Origin: CAIMUS01 sp963708455
GTDB taxonomy: Bacteria; Pseudomonadota; Gammaproteobacteria; Competibacterales; Competibacteraceae
Reading direction: 5' to 3'
NCBI GenBank assembly: GCA_963708455.1
Contig: CAVPSQ010000010.1
Span: 186,001 to 250,000, forward strand
DNA length: 64,000 nucleotides
The notes beneath the pieces were generated by a model that saw only the letters and a list, made by a program, of their open reading frames with translations, was not told the DNA's origin and ran no database searches. Positions 35,176 through 44,130 of the stretch are shown here, in pieces. A program made the translations under genes and the position numbers. Position 1 is the first letter of the stretch; every line of letters begins with the position of its first letter.

Positions 35176-37378
35176 ATGAGCATAGCGCCTTCTAAAAAAG
35201 TGATTAAAGCAATCGTGGCGGGCAACCACGGCGACCCGTTTGCCGTATTTGGAATGCATGCGGACACTCCGGACGGCAGTCTGGTGGTGCGCACCTTTCA
35301 ACCGCAGGCTGATGCGGTGGCAGTCATTGCCGTCGGCTCCACCCAGCCGATAGCCCCCTTGGAAAAGATTCACCGGGACGGTCTGTTTGCGGGTGTGTTG
35401 CGCGGTTATACGCAGCGTTTTGCTTACCGTCTGCGCCTCAGCAAAGGCGGGCAAAGCTGGGAAATTGACGATCCCTACAGTTTTTTGACCGTCTTGGGAG
35501 ACAGCGATATTGGCCTGCTGGTCCGCGGCAATGACCTGCGCGCCTTCGATAAACTGGGCGCCCATGCGCTCCGCCTGGGCGGGGTGGACGGCGTGGCTTT
35601 CGCTGTCTGGGCGCCGAACGCCAGCCGGGTCGCGGTGGTCGGCGATTGCAACGACTGGGATGGTCGCCGCCATCCGATGCGGCTGCGGCAGGAGGCCGGT
35701 ATCTGGGAAATCTTCATCCCTGGCGTGGGGGAAGGGATGCGTTACAAATACGAGATCAAAGACCGCAAAGGCGTCCGCCTGCCGTTGAAGATGGACCCGT
35801 ACAGCTTCGCCACCGAAATGCGGCCCAAGACCGCCTCCATCGTCCGCCGGGTGGATCATTTCACCTGGGACGACAGCGACTGGCTGGCGCAGCGCGGCCG
35901 ACGCAATGCGCGCACGGCGCCGATTGTGATTTACGAAGTGCATCCGGGCTCCTGGCGGCGGGATGATAACAATCAGTTTCTCAACTATCGGCAATTGGCC
36001 GATGAATTAATTGCTTACGTCAAATTCATGGGGTTTACCCATCTGCAGTCTGCTGCCGGTCACCGAACATCCGCTGGATGCCTCCTGGGGTTATCAGACG
36101 CTGGGCCTGTTCGCTCCCACCAGCCGCTTCGGTTCCCCGGAGGATTTCAAATATTTCGTGGAAGCCTGCCATCAGGCCGAAATCGGGTTGTTACTGGACT
36201 GGGTGCCCGCGCATTTTCCCACCGACGAGCATGGCCTGGGTCGGTTCGACGGCACGGCACTGTACGAGCATCTCGACCCGCGTCAGGGTTTTCACCGCGA
36301 CTGGAGCACGTTTATCTACAATTACGGCCGTCCCGAAGTGGCCAATTTGCTGCTCTGCAGCGCCTTGTTCTGGCTGGATCGCTACCATATCGACGGCCTG
36401 CGGGTGGATGCGGTGGCCTCGATGCTGTACCTCGATTACAGCCGCGCCGCGGGCGAATGGATTCCCAATAAATTCGGTGGGCGGGAAAACCTGGAAGCCA
36501 TCGATTTTCTCCGCCGCATGAACGAATTCGTTTATGGCCAGTTCCCCAGTGCGCTGACCGTGGCCGAGGAATCCACCGCCTGGCCCGGAGTCAGCCGGCC
36601 GGTGTATCTGGGCGGCCTGGGATTCGGTTATAAATGGAATATGGGCTGGATGCACGATACTCTGCAATACATGAGCCGCGATTCGGTTTATCGCCAGCAT
36701 CACCACAATGAACTGACCTTCGGCCTGCAGTATGCTTTCAGCGAAAATTTCGTGCTGCCTTTGAGTCACGATGAGGTAGTGCACGGCAAGCGCTCGCTGT
36801 TGGGACGAATGCCGGGCGACGCCTGGCAACAGTTCGCCAATCTGCGCGCCTATTATGGCTTTATGTGGACCCATCCGGGCAAGAAATTGCTGTTCATGGG
36901 TGGTGAATTCGCCCAGGGACGGGAATGGAATTTCGATGCCGGCCTGGATTGGCATTTGCTCGATATCCACTGGCATGCCGGGATGCAGCGCCTGGTGCGG
37001 GATTTGAACCATCTTTACCGGACGCTGCCGGCGCTGCATAAGTACGATTGCGAGCCGCAGGGCTTCGGCTGGATTCAGCCGCACGACGCCGCCTATTCCG
37101 TCCTGGCGTATCTGCGTAAGGGCGATGCAGCGGACCCGCTGGTGGTGGTGGCGTGCAATTTCACGCCGGTCCTGCGGAGCGGTTACCGCATCGGCGTGCC
37201 GCGGCCGGGTTATTATGCCGAACGCCTGAATACTGATGCGGAAATTTACGGCGGCGGCAATGTCGGCAATATGGGCGGCGTCTATACCCAGGCCAAGCCC
37301 TGGCTGGAGCAGCCCTATTCCATCGTCGTTCAAGTCCCGCCGCTGGCGACGGTGATTTTTGAACTGAGCAACGACTGA
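35176..37378 (+). pseudogene. glgB: 1,4-alpha-glucan branching enzyme, one frameshift
   Basis: The reading frame from 35176 has the N-terminal CBM48 domains (GDPFAVFGMH; FAVWAPNASRVAVVGDCNDW) and VIYEVHPGSWRR, then reads FMGFTHLQ and breaks. An extra T at about 36049 moves the frame; in the other frame it continues LLPVTEHPLDASWGYQTLG to 37378. Catalytic residues are all present: Asp in GLRVDAVASM, Glu in TVAEESTAWP, Asp in LPLSHDEVVHG. Corrected length is about 733 residues, the normal GlgB size. GlgB makes alpha-1,6 branches in glycogen. The rest is intact, so an assembly error is likely. Confidence 0.9.
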
Positions 37379-37383
37379 AACCG

Positions 37384-39528
37384 ATGAATGCGCCTAAGTG
37401 GATAGTCTGGCCGGGTCGTCCCTTTCCCCTGGGAGCAACCTGGGATGAGCGTGGCGTGAATTTCGCCCTGTTTTCGGCGCATGCCGAAAAAGTCGAACTG
37501 TGTCTGTTCGATGAATCCGGCCTGCGTGAGACCGACCGCATCGTCCTGCCGGAATACGATGATCAGGTCTGGCATGGCTATGTGCATGGGATTCCCCCCG
37601 GCACGCTGTACGGCTATCGGGTGTACGGTCCTTACGACCCGCATCGGGGCCATCGCTTCAATCACCATAAACTGGTGCTGGACCCCTACGCCCAGCAGTT
37701 CCAGGGCAGCCTGCGGCTGAGCGATATCCATTGCGGTTACCGCATAGGCACCCCGGAGGTCGATCTCTCCTTCGACACCCGCGACGATGCCCGGGAAATG
37801 CCTAAATGCGTGGTCGTGAACCCCCACTTCGTCTGGTCGGTTCCCCGTCCGCTGATTCCCTGGCCGCAGACCATTCTGTACGAGACCCACGTGCGCGGCT
37901 TCACCCTGCGCCATGAGGCTATACCGCAGCAACAGCGCGGTAAATTCGCCGCCCTCGGCCACGCCGAAATCATCGCCTATTTAAAGGCGCTGGGCATTAC
38001 TTCGGTGGAGCTGATGCCGGTCCATGCGTTCACTGACGAGCCGTTCCTGCTGCAGAAGGGGCTGACCAATTACTGGGGCTACAACACCTTCGCTTTTTTC
38101 GCGCCAGCGCCGCGCTATAGCAGCCAGGGCGGCGGCGTGACCGAATTCAAGAACATGGTGCAGCGGCTGCACGAGGCCGGCATCGAAGTGATCCTGGACG
38201 TGGTCTACAACCATACCGCCGAAGGCAACCATTTGGGGCCTACGCTGAGTTTTCGCGGCATCGATAACGTTTCCTATTACCGCCTGCAACCTGACCGTCG
38301 TTTCTATGTCAACGTCACCGGTTGCGGCAATACCCTTAACATTAGTCATCCGCGCGTCCTGCAACTGGTCATGAACAGCCTGCGCTACTGGGTCAAGGAA
38401 ATGGGTGTGGACGGGTTTCGCTACGATCTGGCGGCGACCCTCGGGAGGGAGGAATACGGCTACGATAGCGGCAGCGGCTTTTTCGACGCCATCCGGCAGG
38501 ACCCGGTATTGTCCAAGATAAAACATATCGCCGAGCCCTGGGATATTGGACCTGGCGGCTATCATCTGGGGGGCTTTCCCACCGGCTCGGCCGAGTGGAA
38601 TGACCGCTTTCGCGACACCGTTCGGCGGTTCTGGCGCGGCGATGCCGGCATGCTGTCGCAACTGGCCACCTGCCTGCTGGGCTGCAGCGACACCTTCGAA
38701 CATGACGGCCGCCAGCCTTGGGCCAGCATCAACTATGTCGCCAGCCACGACGGTTTTACCCTGGCCGATGTGGTTAGCTACCGGGAGCGCCACAATGAGC
38801 TCAACAACGAGAACAACCGCGATGGCCATCGGGAGAACTGCAGCGACAATTACGGCGTGGAAGGAGCGACACACGACACCCGGATTGTGGAGTTGCGTCG
38901 GCGGCAGCGCCGCAACATGCTGGCCACCGTGCTGTTGGCGCAGGGCGTGCCGATGCTGCTGGCGGGCGACGAACTGGGTCGCAGCCAGGATGGCAATAAC
39001 AACGCCTATTGCCAGGACAACCCGATCGGCTGGCTGCACTGGTCCGATGTCCCACCGGAAGAGTGGGCGTTGCTGGAGTTCGTCCGCCGTTTGATCCGGC
39101 TGCGGCGGGACCATCCGGTGTTGCGCCGGCCACGTTTCCTGCATGGCCGCACCGAATCGCCGCGCACCGGCTGGCCGGACGTGGCTTGGCTGCATCCCTC
39201 CGGCAGGCTGCTGGATGGCGGCGACTGGCGCGACCCGGAGGCGCGCTGTCTGGGCTTATTATTGTGCGGCGACGCCGGTTGTTTTCTCGACGCGGAGGGA
39301 CAACTGGAATGCGACGATATTTTAGTGCTGATCTTCAATGCGGGTGACCGGACGGTGTCGTACAGCCTGCCGGTCGCTGCTAACGTCCTGGAATGGCGCT
39401 GTCTGCTGGATACCGCCCGGCCGGAAGGGGAGAACGGCGCCTGGGTCGCGCCAGCGGGCGACTGCCTGGCGGTGGAGCCGCGCTCGGTCAACGTATTCGC
39501 CGCGGTCTGCCGATCGCCAGCCGCCTGA
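37384..39528 (+). CDS. glgX: Glycogen debranching enzyme GlgX
   Basis: A 714-residue GH13 isoamylase-type enzyme. It has an N-terminal CBM48 domain (PFPLGATWDERGVNFALFSA), then LYETHVRGFT, the nucleophile Asp in GVDGFRYDLAATLGR, the acid Glu in KHIAEPWDIGPGGY, and the transition-state Asp in YVASHDGFTLADVVSY. It removes alpha-1,6 branches from phosphorylase-limited glycogen. It begins six bases after glgB, so the two form an operon and control glycogen branching in both directions. Confidence 0.94.
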   Translation: MNAPKWIVWPGRPFPLGATWDERGVNFALFSAHAEKVELCLFDESGLRETDRIVLPEYDDQVWHGYVHGIPPGTLYGYRVYGPYDPHRGHRFNHHKLVLDPYAQQFQGSLRLSDIHCGYRIGTPEVDLSFDTRDDAREMPKCVVVNPHFVWSVPRPLIPWPQTILYETHVRGFTLRHEAIPQQQRGKFAALGHAEIIAYLKALGITSVELMPVHAFTDEPFLLQKGLTNYWGYNTFAFFAPAPRYSSQGGGVTEFKNMVQRLHEAGIEVILDVVYNHTAEGNHLGPTLSFRGIDNVSYYRLQPDRRFYVNVTGCGNTLNISHPRVLQLVMNSLRYWVKEMGVDGFRYDLAATLGREEYGYDSGSGFFDAIRQDPVLSKIKHIAEPWDIGPGGYHLGGFPTGSAEWNDRFRDTVRRFWRGDAGMLSQLATCLLGCSDTFEHDGRQPWASINYVASHDGFTLADVVSYRERHNELNNENNRDGHRENCSDNYGVEGATHDTRIVELRRRQRRNMLATVLLAQGVPMLLAGDELGRSQDGNNNAYCQDNPIGWLHWSDVPPEEWALLEFVRRLIRLRRDHPVLRRPRFLHGRTESPRTGWPDVAWLHPSGRLLDGGDWRDPEARCLGLLLCGDAGCFLDAEGQLECDDILVLIFNAGDRTVSYSLPVAANVLEWRCLLDTARPEGENGAWVAPAGDCLAVEPRSVNVFAAVCRSPAA

Positions 39529-39621
39529 ACGTCGACCGCGGCAATATTCAATGCGGCAAATACGCTGCAGCGTCTGGCGGAGCTGGCTGGGATCGAACCC
39601 GCTTGCTGGGGTCACCACCTT

Positions 39622-41238
39622 ATGCGAAGAACCGTTTTAATCGCCTTGCTGCTGCTGACCCAGGCGCCCGTCAGCGCCTGGGCTCAATATTGGATTTATA
39701 CCGTGCGTCCCGGTGACACCATCTGGGATGTGACCGAGGAATACCTCGCCGATATACGCTATTGGCGCAAATTGCAGGCGCTTAATCAGGTCCAGTATCC
39801 CGAACGCCTGCCACCCGGCGACCGGCTGCGTATTCCTATCGCCTGGCTCAAACTCCAGCCGGCGCTGGTGCGGGTCGTGGAAAGCCGGGGCGATGTCGAG
39901 GTGACGTCGGCGACCGCGGGTCGGCGCGTGCCGATCCGCCCCGGTCTGGAGCTGGGCGCGGGCGATGCCGTGCACACCGGACCCACCGGCAGCGTGACGC
40001 TCGAATTCGGCGACCAATCGCGCCTGTCGGTCCAAAGCAACAGCTACCTTGTCCTGGACACGGTGAGCGCCTATGGCAGCAGCGGCATGCTGGATACGCG
40101 CCTGCGCCTGCAACAAGGGCGTGTGGACAGCCGCATTGTCCGCCGGCAGGGACTGGAGTCCCATTACGAAATATGGACGCCGGCAGCGGTATCGGCGGTG
40201 CGCGGCACGCGCTACCGGGTCAGCGCGGCGGACCGCCGGACTCGCACCGAAGTGATCGAGGGACTGGTGAGCGTCGCCGGTGAAAGCAAGACCCGGTGGG
40301 CGCCGGCGCTGTTCGGCGTTCTAGCCGAACAAGGGAAGCCGCCGGCTGCGCCGGTGCGCCTGTTGCCAGCGCCCGCTGTCGACGGGCTTCCCCAGCGGGT
40401 GGAGCGGGTGCCGCTGCGCTGCGGTTTTACGGCGTTACGTGGCGCGACAGCTTATCGGGTGCAGATTGCGCCGACCGGGGAATTCAAAATTCTGCTGTTC
40501 GACGCGACCTTGGCGATGCCGCAAATCATCGGTCCCGATCTGCCGGACGGGAATTATGTACTGCGTCTGCGGGGTATCGATGCGCACGGTCTGGAAGGTA
40601 ACGACGCTTATCACCGCTTTACTGTGAAGGCGCGTCCTGAACCGCCTTTCCTGCTCGAGCCCCGGCCCCATGCGATGGTGCTCGACCGGCCGCCGACCTT
40701 CCGCTGGTCCAGCCCGCCGGGAGCCGGCGGCTACCATTTCCAATTAGCGGATAACCTCCGTTTCGACCGTCTCCTGGTCGATAGCGTCGACCATCCGCAA
40801 ACCAGCCTGACGCCGCCAGGGCCGTTGCCGCCCGGCTGGTATTACTGGCGGGTGGCCACCCTCACGGTTGCCGGTGAACAGGGACCGTTCAGCGATCCCC
40901 AGAGTTGGCAACTGCAACCGGCCGCGCGCGCGGGAGCGCCCGACCTGACGGACGATTCGGTCACTTTCCGCTGGAGCGCCGGCCTGTCCGGACAACGCTA
41001 TCAATTCCAATTGGCAAGCGATCCGGAATTCGCCGGACCGCTGGTCAGTATGCGGGTGGCGGAGCCGCAGGCGACTCTGTCTTATCCGCCTTCCGGTGTT
41101 TATTACCTGCGCATCAAAACACTCGAGAAGGACGGCCGGGAAGGACCCTTCGGTCCAGCGCAGCGGGTCAGTATTCCGCCCAGGAGCTATTGGCCGTATG
41201 CCGTTTTTACCCTGCTGATCGTGGTGCTGGCGCTGTGA
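39622..41238 (+). CDS. LysM- and FecR-domain exported protein with Fn3-like repeats
   Basis: A 538-residue protein. Signal peptide (MRRTVLIALLLLTQAPVSAW), then a LysM domain (YTVRPGDTIWDVTEEYL to RLRIPIAW, residues 25-75), a FecR domain (residues 95-210; RLRLQQGRVDSRI, AAVSAVRGTRYRVS), then three fibronectin-like repeats with FRWS patterns, and a C-terminal hydrophobic segment (YAVFTLLIVVLAL). It overlaps the next gene by four bases (GTGA). FecR plus CHASE2-type cyclase genes often pair; the FecR protein may sense a periplasmic or wall signal for the CHASE2 domain. Its last bases also hold the next gene's start. Confidence 0.82.
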   Translation: MRRTVLIALLLLTQAPVSAWAQYWIYTVRPGDTIWDVTEEYLADIRYWRKLQALNQVQYPERLPPGDRLRIPIAWLKLQPALVRVVESRGDVEVTSATAGRRVPIRPGLELGAGDAVHTGPTGSVTLEFGDQSRLSVQSNSYLVLDTVSAYGSSGMLDTRLRLQQGRVDSRIVRRQGLESHYEIWTPAAVSAVRGTRYRVSAADRRTRTEVIEGLVSVAGESKTRWAPALFGVLAEQGKPPAAPVRLLPAPAVDGLPQRVERVPLRCGFTALRGATAYRVQIAPTGEFKILLFDATLAMPQIIGPDLPDGNYVLRLRGIDAHGLEGNDAYHRFTVKARPEPPFLLEPRPHAMVLDRPPTFRWSSPPGAGGYHFQLADNLRFDRLLVDSVDHPQTSLTPPGPLPPGWYYWRVATLTVAGEQGPFSDPQSWQLQPAARAGAPDLTDDSVTFRWSAGLSGQRYQFQLASDPEFAGPLVSMRVAEPQATLSYPPSGVYYLRIKTLEKDGREGPFGPAQRVSIPPRSYWPYAVFTLLIVVLAL

Positions 41239-44084
41239 GGGAAAACCGCTCTGCCTGGGCGCTCGAAAAGCTCACGCTGGCATTGCTGTTAAGCGTTCTG
41301 GCCTTGTTGCTGGTCTGGAAAGATGGGTTATGGCAGTGGGATTATTTTATCTACGACTATAACCTGAGGTTGTTCTCACGGCGGGCGCCGGCCGACATAG
41401 CGATCGTCGCCATAGACGAGCCCAGTCTGGCCGAGTTGGGACGCTGGCCCTGGCCACGGCGGCTGCACGCGCAACTGCTGGAGCGCCTGCAGGCGGCAGG
41501 CGCCGCCGCCGTCGCCCTGGATATCATCTTCGCCGAGCCTGCCGTGGACGATCCGGCGGGTGATGCGCTGCTGGCGCGGGTTCTGAAAGACAGCGGGCAT
41601 GTTGTTCTGCCGGTGCTGTTCGAGCAACTGCGGGGCCAGTTGGTGGAGACCTTGCCGCTACCGCTGCTGGCGCAAGCGGCCGCCGCTCTGGGGCATATCG
41701 ACATCGAACTGGATAAAGACGGGATCGTACGCAACAGCTATCTCAAAGCCGGCCTGGGCGCGCCGCACTGGCCGAGTCTGGGTCTGGCCCTGCTGGAATT
41801 GCAAGAACCCGCCGTCTGGGATCGCCTTGCCATTCAAATTCCCGCTGTTCACCCCTCAGGCTCGCCCTATACCTGGGTGCGCGATTACCGGATAGGGATT
41901 CCGTTTGCCGGGTCGCCGGGCCATTTTCAGCAACTTTCGTTCGTGGATGTGTTACAGGGTCGCGTTGCCCCGGATGCCTTGCGTAACAAATTCGTTTTGG
42001 TAGGGGTCACGGCATTGGGTCTGGGGGCGGCCTTGCCCACGCCGGTCTCGGGTCTGTCCCGGCCGATGCCGGGCGTGGAAATCCATGCAAACGTGCTGGA
42101 TGCGCTGCGCCAGGGGTTGGCTATCAAACCGCTGGATACCCGCTGGCGCATGGCCTTGACGGTTGTGCTCGTGCTGGCCGCCACCTTACTGCATTCGTAT
42201 GCGGCGCCGCCGCGTCGGGTGTTATTGCTCACGCTCGGTTTCCTGCTGCTGACGCTCGCCGCCAGCACCCTGCTGCTGCTGACGGGTTGGTGGTTCGCGC
42301 CTGCCCCTGCGCTGCTGGCGCTAGGCTTGAACTATCCGTTGTGGAGCTGGCGGCGGCTCGAATATACCTTGCGCTCCCTGGCCGAGGAGAAGCAGCGCGC
42401 GGAGGTGACGCTGCGCTCTATCGGTGACGCCGTGATCACCACCGATGCCAGGGGAAATGTGGACTATATGAATCCGGTAGCCGAGACGATGACCGGCTGT
42501 GCGCTGGCCGAGGCGCGCGGTCAGCCGCTGGTTGCGGCAGTCCGCCTGATCGACCAGAAGCAGCGCAAGGCCATCGATTTCGGCCTCGACCGATGTCTGC
42601 AACAAGGAGAAGTGATAACGCTGGAGCGGCAAGGCAACCTGCTGATCAGCCGCTCCGGGGAGGAATACGCCATTCGTGCGTCGGTGGCCCCTATCCGTGG
42701 CGAGACGGGCGAAACGTTCGGAGCGGTCGTCGCAGTCAGCAACGTGACGGAAACGCACCGGCTGGCGGAGCGCCTCGCGTATCAAGCCAATTACGACACC
42801 TTGACGCGCCTGCCCAACCGTAATCTGCTGTTGGACAGACTGGACCACGCGCTGGCCCTGTCGCAGCGCAGCGGCCGCTGGATCGCCGTGCTGTTCATCG
42901 ATCTGGATAATTTCAAGAGAGTGAACGACAGCCTGGGACATGCCGCCGGGGATGCGCTGCTGGGCGCCATGGCCGTGCGCCTGTCAGCTTGCGTACGCAA
43001 TCACGATACGCTGGCGCGGCTGGGCGGTGATGAATTCATTCTGGTGCTGGAGAATCTATCCAGGGAGGAACTGGCGGCGGTGGTGGCCCGTAAGATCGTG
43101 GACAGCCTGAAACCGCCTTTTCTATTGGAAGGTCACGAGTTTTTCATCAGCAGCAGCATCGGCGTCAGTCTGTACCCCAAGGACGGTACTGACAGGGAAA
43201 CGCTGTTGCGCAATGCCGATATGGCCATGTACCGGGCCAAAGAGCAGGGCCGCAATAATTTCCAGTTCTACTCCAAATGGATGAACGACCATGTCGTAGA
43301 GCGGCTCTATCTGGAGGGTGGGTTACGCTATGCGATGGAGCGGGATGAATTCCAACTCTACTATCAACCGCAGGTGGATTTGCAAACCAGCGCCGTGGTC
43401 GGCGTGGAAGCGTTGATCCGCTGGCGGCACGCCGACCGGGGATTGATTCCCCCAGCGAAATTTATCCCGTTGGCCGAAGAGACCGGCCTGATTGTCCCTA
43501 TCGGCGCCTGGGTGATCGAAACCGCCTGCGTTCAGGCGAAGTGGTGGCAAAACGCCGGATTGTCCCTGCGGATGGCCGTCAACCTCTCGGCGCGGCAATT
43601 CGCCCAGCCGGACCTGATCGGGATGATCATTAATACCTTGCAGAAAACCGGTTTGAAGGCGGATTGCCTGAAACTCGAAATCACCGAAAGCCTGTTGATG
43701 CAGGATGTCGAGAGAGTCATCCTGACCTTGCAAGCCCTTAAGAAAATTGGGGTAAAAATAGCGATCGACGATTTTGGCACCGGTTATTCTTCTTTAAGCT
43801 ATCTCAAACGTTTTCCCCTGGACTTTCTGAAAATCGATCGCTCCTTCATCCGTGATATCCAGTCCGATCCCGATGACGCCGCGATTACCCTGGCGGTGAT
43901 CGCGATGGCGCATAGCATGCGCCTCAATGTGATCGCCGAAGGGGTCGAAACCGCTGCGCAACTGGATTTCCTGCGCGCCCATGATTGTAATGAGGTGCAG
44001 GGCTATTATTTCAGCCCGCCGGTGCCGGCGGACGATCTGACCCGGTTGCTGCGCGAGCGGGGCGCTCTGCCGCCCCTGGAATAA
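41235..44084 (+). CDS. CHASE2-PAS-GGDEF-EAL cyclic di-GMP protein
   Basis: A 949-residue membrane protein starting at GTG 41235. Order: one N-terminal membrane helix, CHASE2 sensor domain (about 40-310; ADIAIVAIDEPSLAELGRWP), two or three membrane helices (about 315-365), PAS (about 390-510), GGDEF (LGGDEF near 595) and EAL (VEALIRWRH near 723, then LKLEITESLLM and DDFGTGYSSL). Both catalytic motifs are canonical, so it may make and break cyclic di-GMP. The overlap with the FecR gene suggests a two-gene sensory unit. An upstream extension of the frame through the FecR gene is ruled out by that overlap. Confidence 0.9.
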   Translation: MRENRSAWALEKLTLALLLSVLALLLVWKDGLWQWDYFIYDYNLRLFSRRAPADIAIVAIDEPSLAELGRWPWPRRLHAQLLERLQAAGAAAVALDIIFAEPAVDDPAGDALLARVLKDSGHVVLPVLFEQLRGQLVETLPLPLLAQAAAALGHIDIELDKDGIVRNSYLKAGLGAPHWPSLGLALLELQEPAVWDRLAIQIPAVHPSGSPYTWVRDYRIGIPFAGSPGHFQQLSFVDVLQGRVAPDALRNKFVLVGVTALGLGAALPTPVSGLSRPMPGVEIHANVLDALRQGLAIKPLDTRWRMALTVVLVLAATLLHSYAAPPRRVLLLTLGFLLLTLAASTLLLLTGWWFAPAPALLALGLNYPLWSWRRLEYTLRSLAEEKQRAEVTLRSIGDAVITTDARGNVDYMNPVAETMTGCALAEARGQPLVAAVRLIDQKQRKAIDFGLDRCLQQGEVITLERQGNLLISRSGEEYAIRASVAPIRGETGETFGAVVAVSNVTETHRLAERLAYQANYDTLTRLPNRNLLLDRLDHALALSQRSGRWIAVLFIDLDNFKRVNDSLGHAAGDALLGAMAVRLSACVRNHDTLARLGGDEFILVLENLSREELAAVVARKIVDSLKPPFLLEGHEFFISSSIGVSLYPKDGTDRETLLRNADMAMYRAKEQGRNNFQFYSKWMNDHVVERLYLEGGLRYAMERDEFQLYYQPQVDLQTSAVVGVEALIRWRHADRGLIPPAKFIPLAEETGLIVPIGAWVIETACVQAKWWQNAGLSLRMAVNLSARQFAQPDLIGMIINTLQKTGLKADCLKLEITESLLMQDVERVILTLQALKKIGVKIAIDDFGTGYSSLSYLKRFPLDFLKIDRSFIRDIQSDPDDAAITLAVIAMAHSMRLNVIAEGVETAAQLDFLRAHDCNEVQGYYFSPPVPADDLTRLLRERGALPPLE

Positions 44085-44130
44085 GCCGGCACACTGGCAG
44101 CGCGGACAGGCCGGTTGGCGGCTGGCGGCC

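Noticed and set aside
37981..39195. Minus-strand frame of 404 codons opposite glgX
   Set aside because: Antisense shadow; no family pattern, and the plus strand encodes all GlgX catalytic motifs.
39575..39610. tRNA 3' end-like sequence on the minus strand before the LysM/FecR gene
   Set aside because: GGGTTCGATCCC and a CCA-like end are present, but the stem does not pair properly and no D arm, anticodon arm or 5' acceptor follows.
40905..41234. N-terminal extension of the CHASE2 protein through the FecR gene
   Set aside because: The extension is the FecR gene out of frame; GTG at the GTGA overlap gives a normal membrane start.
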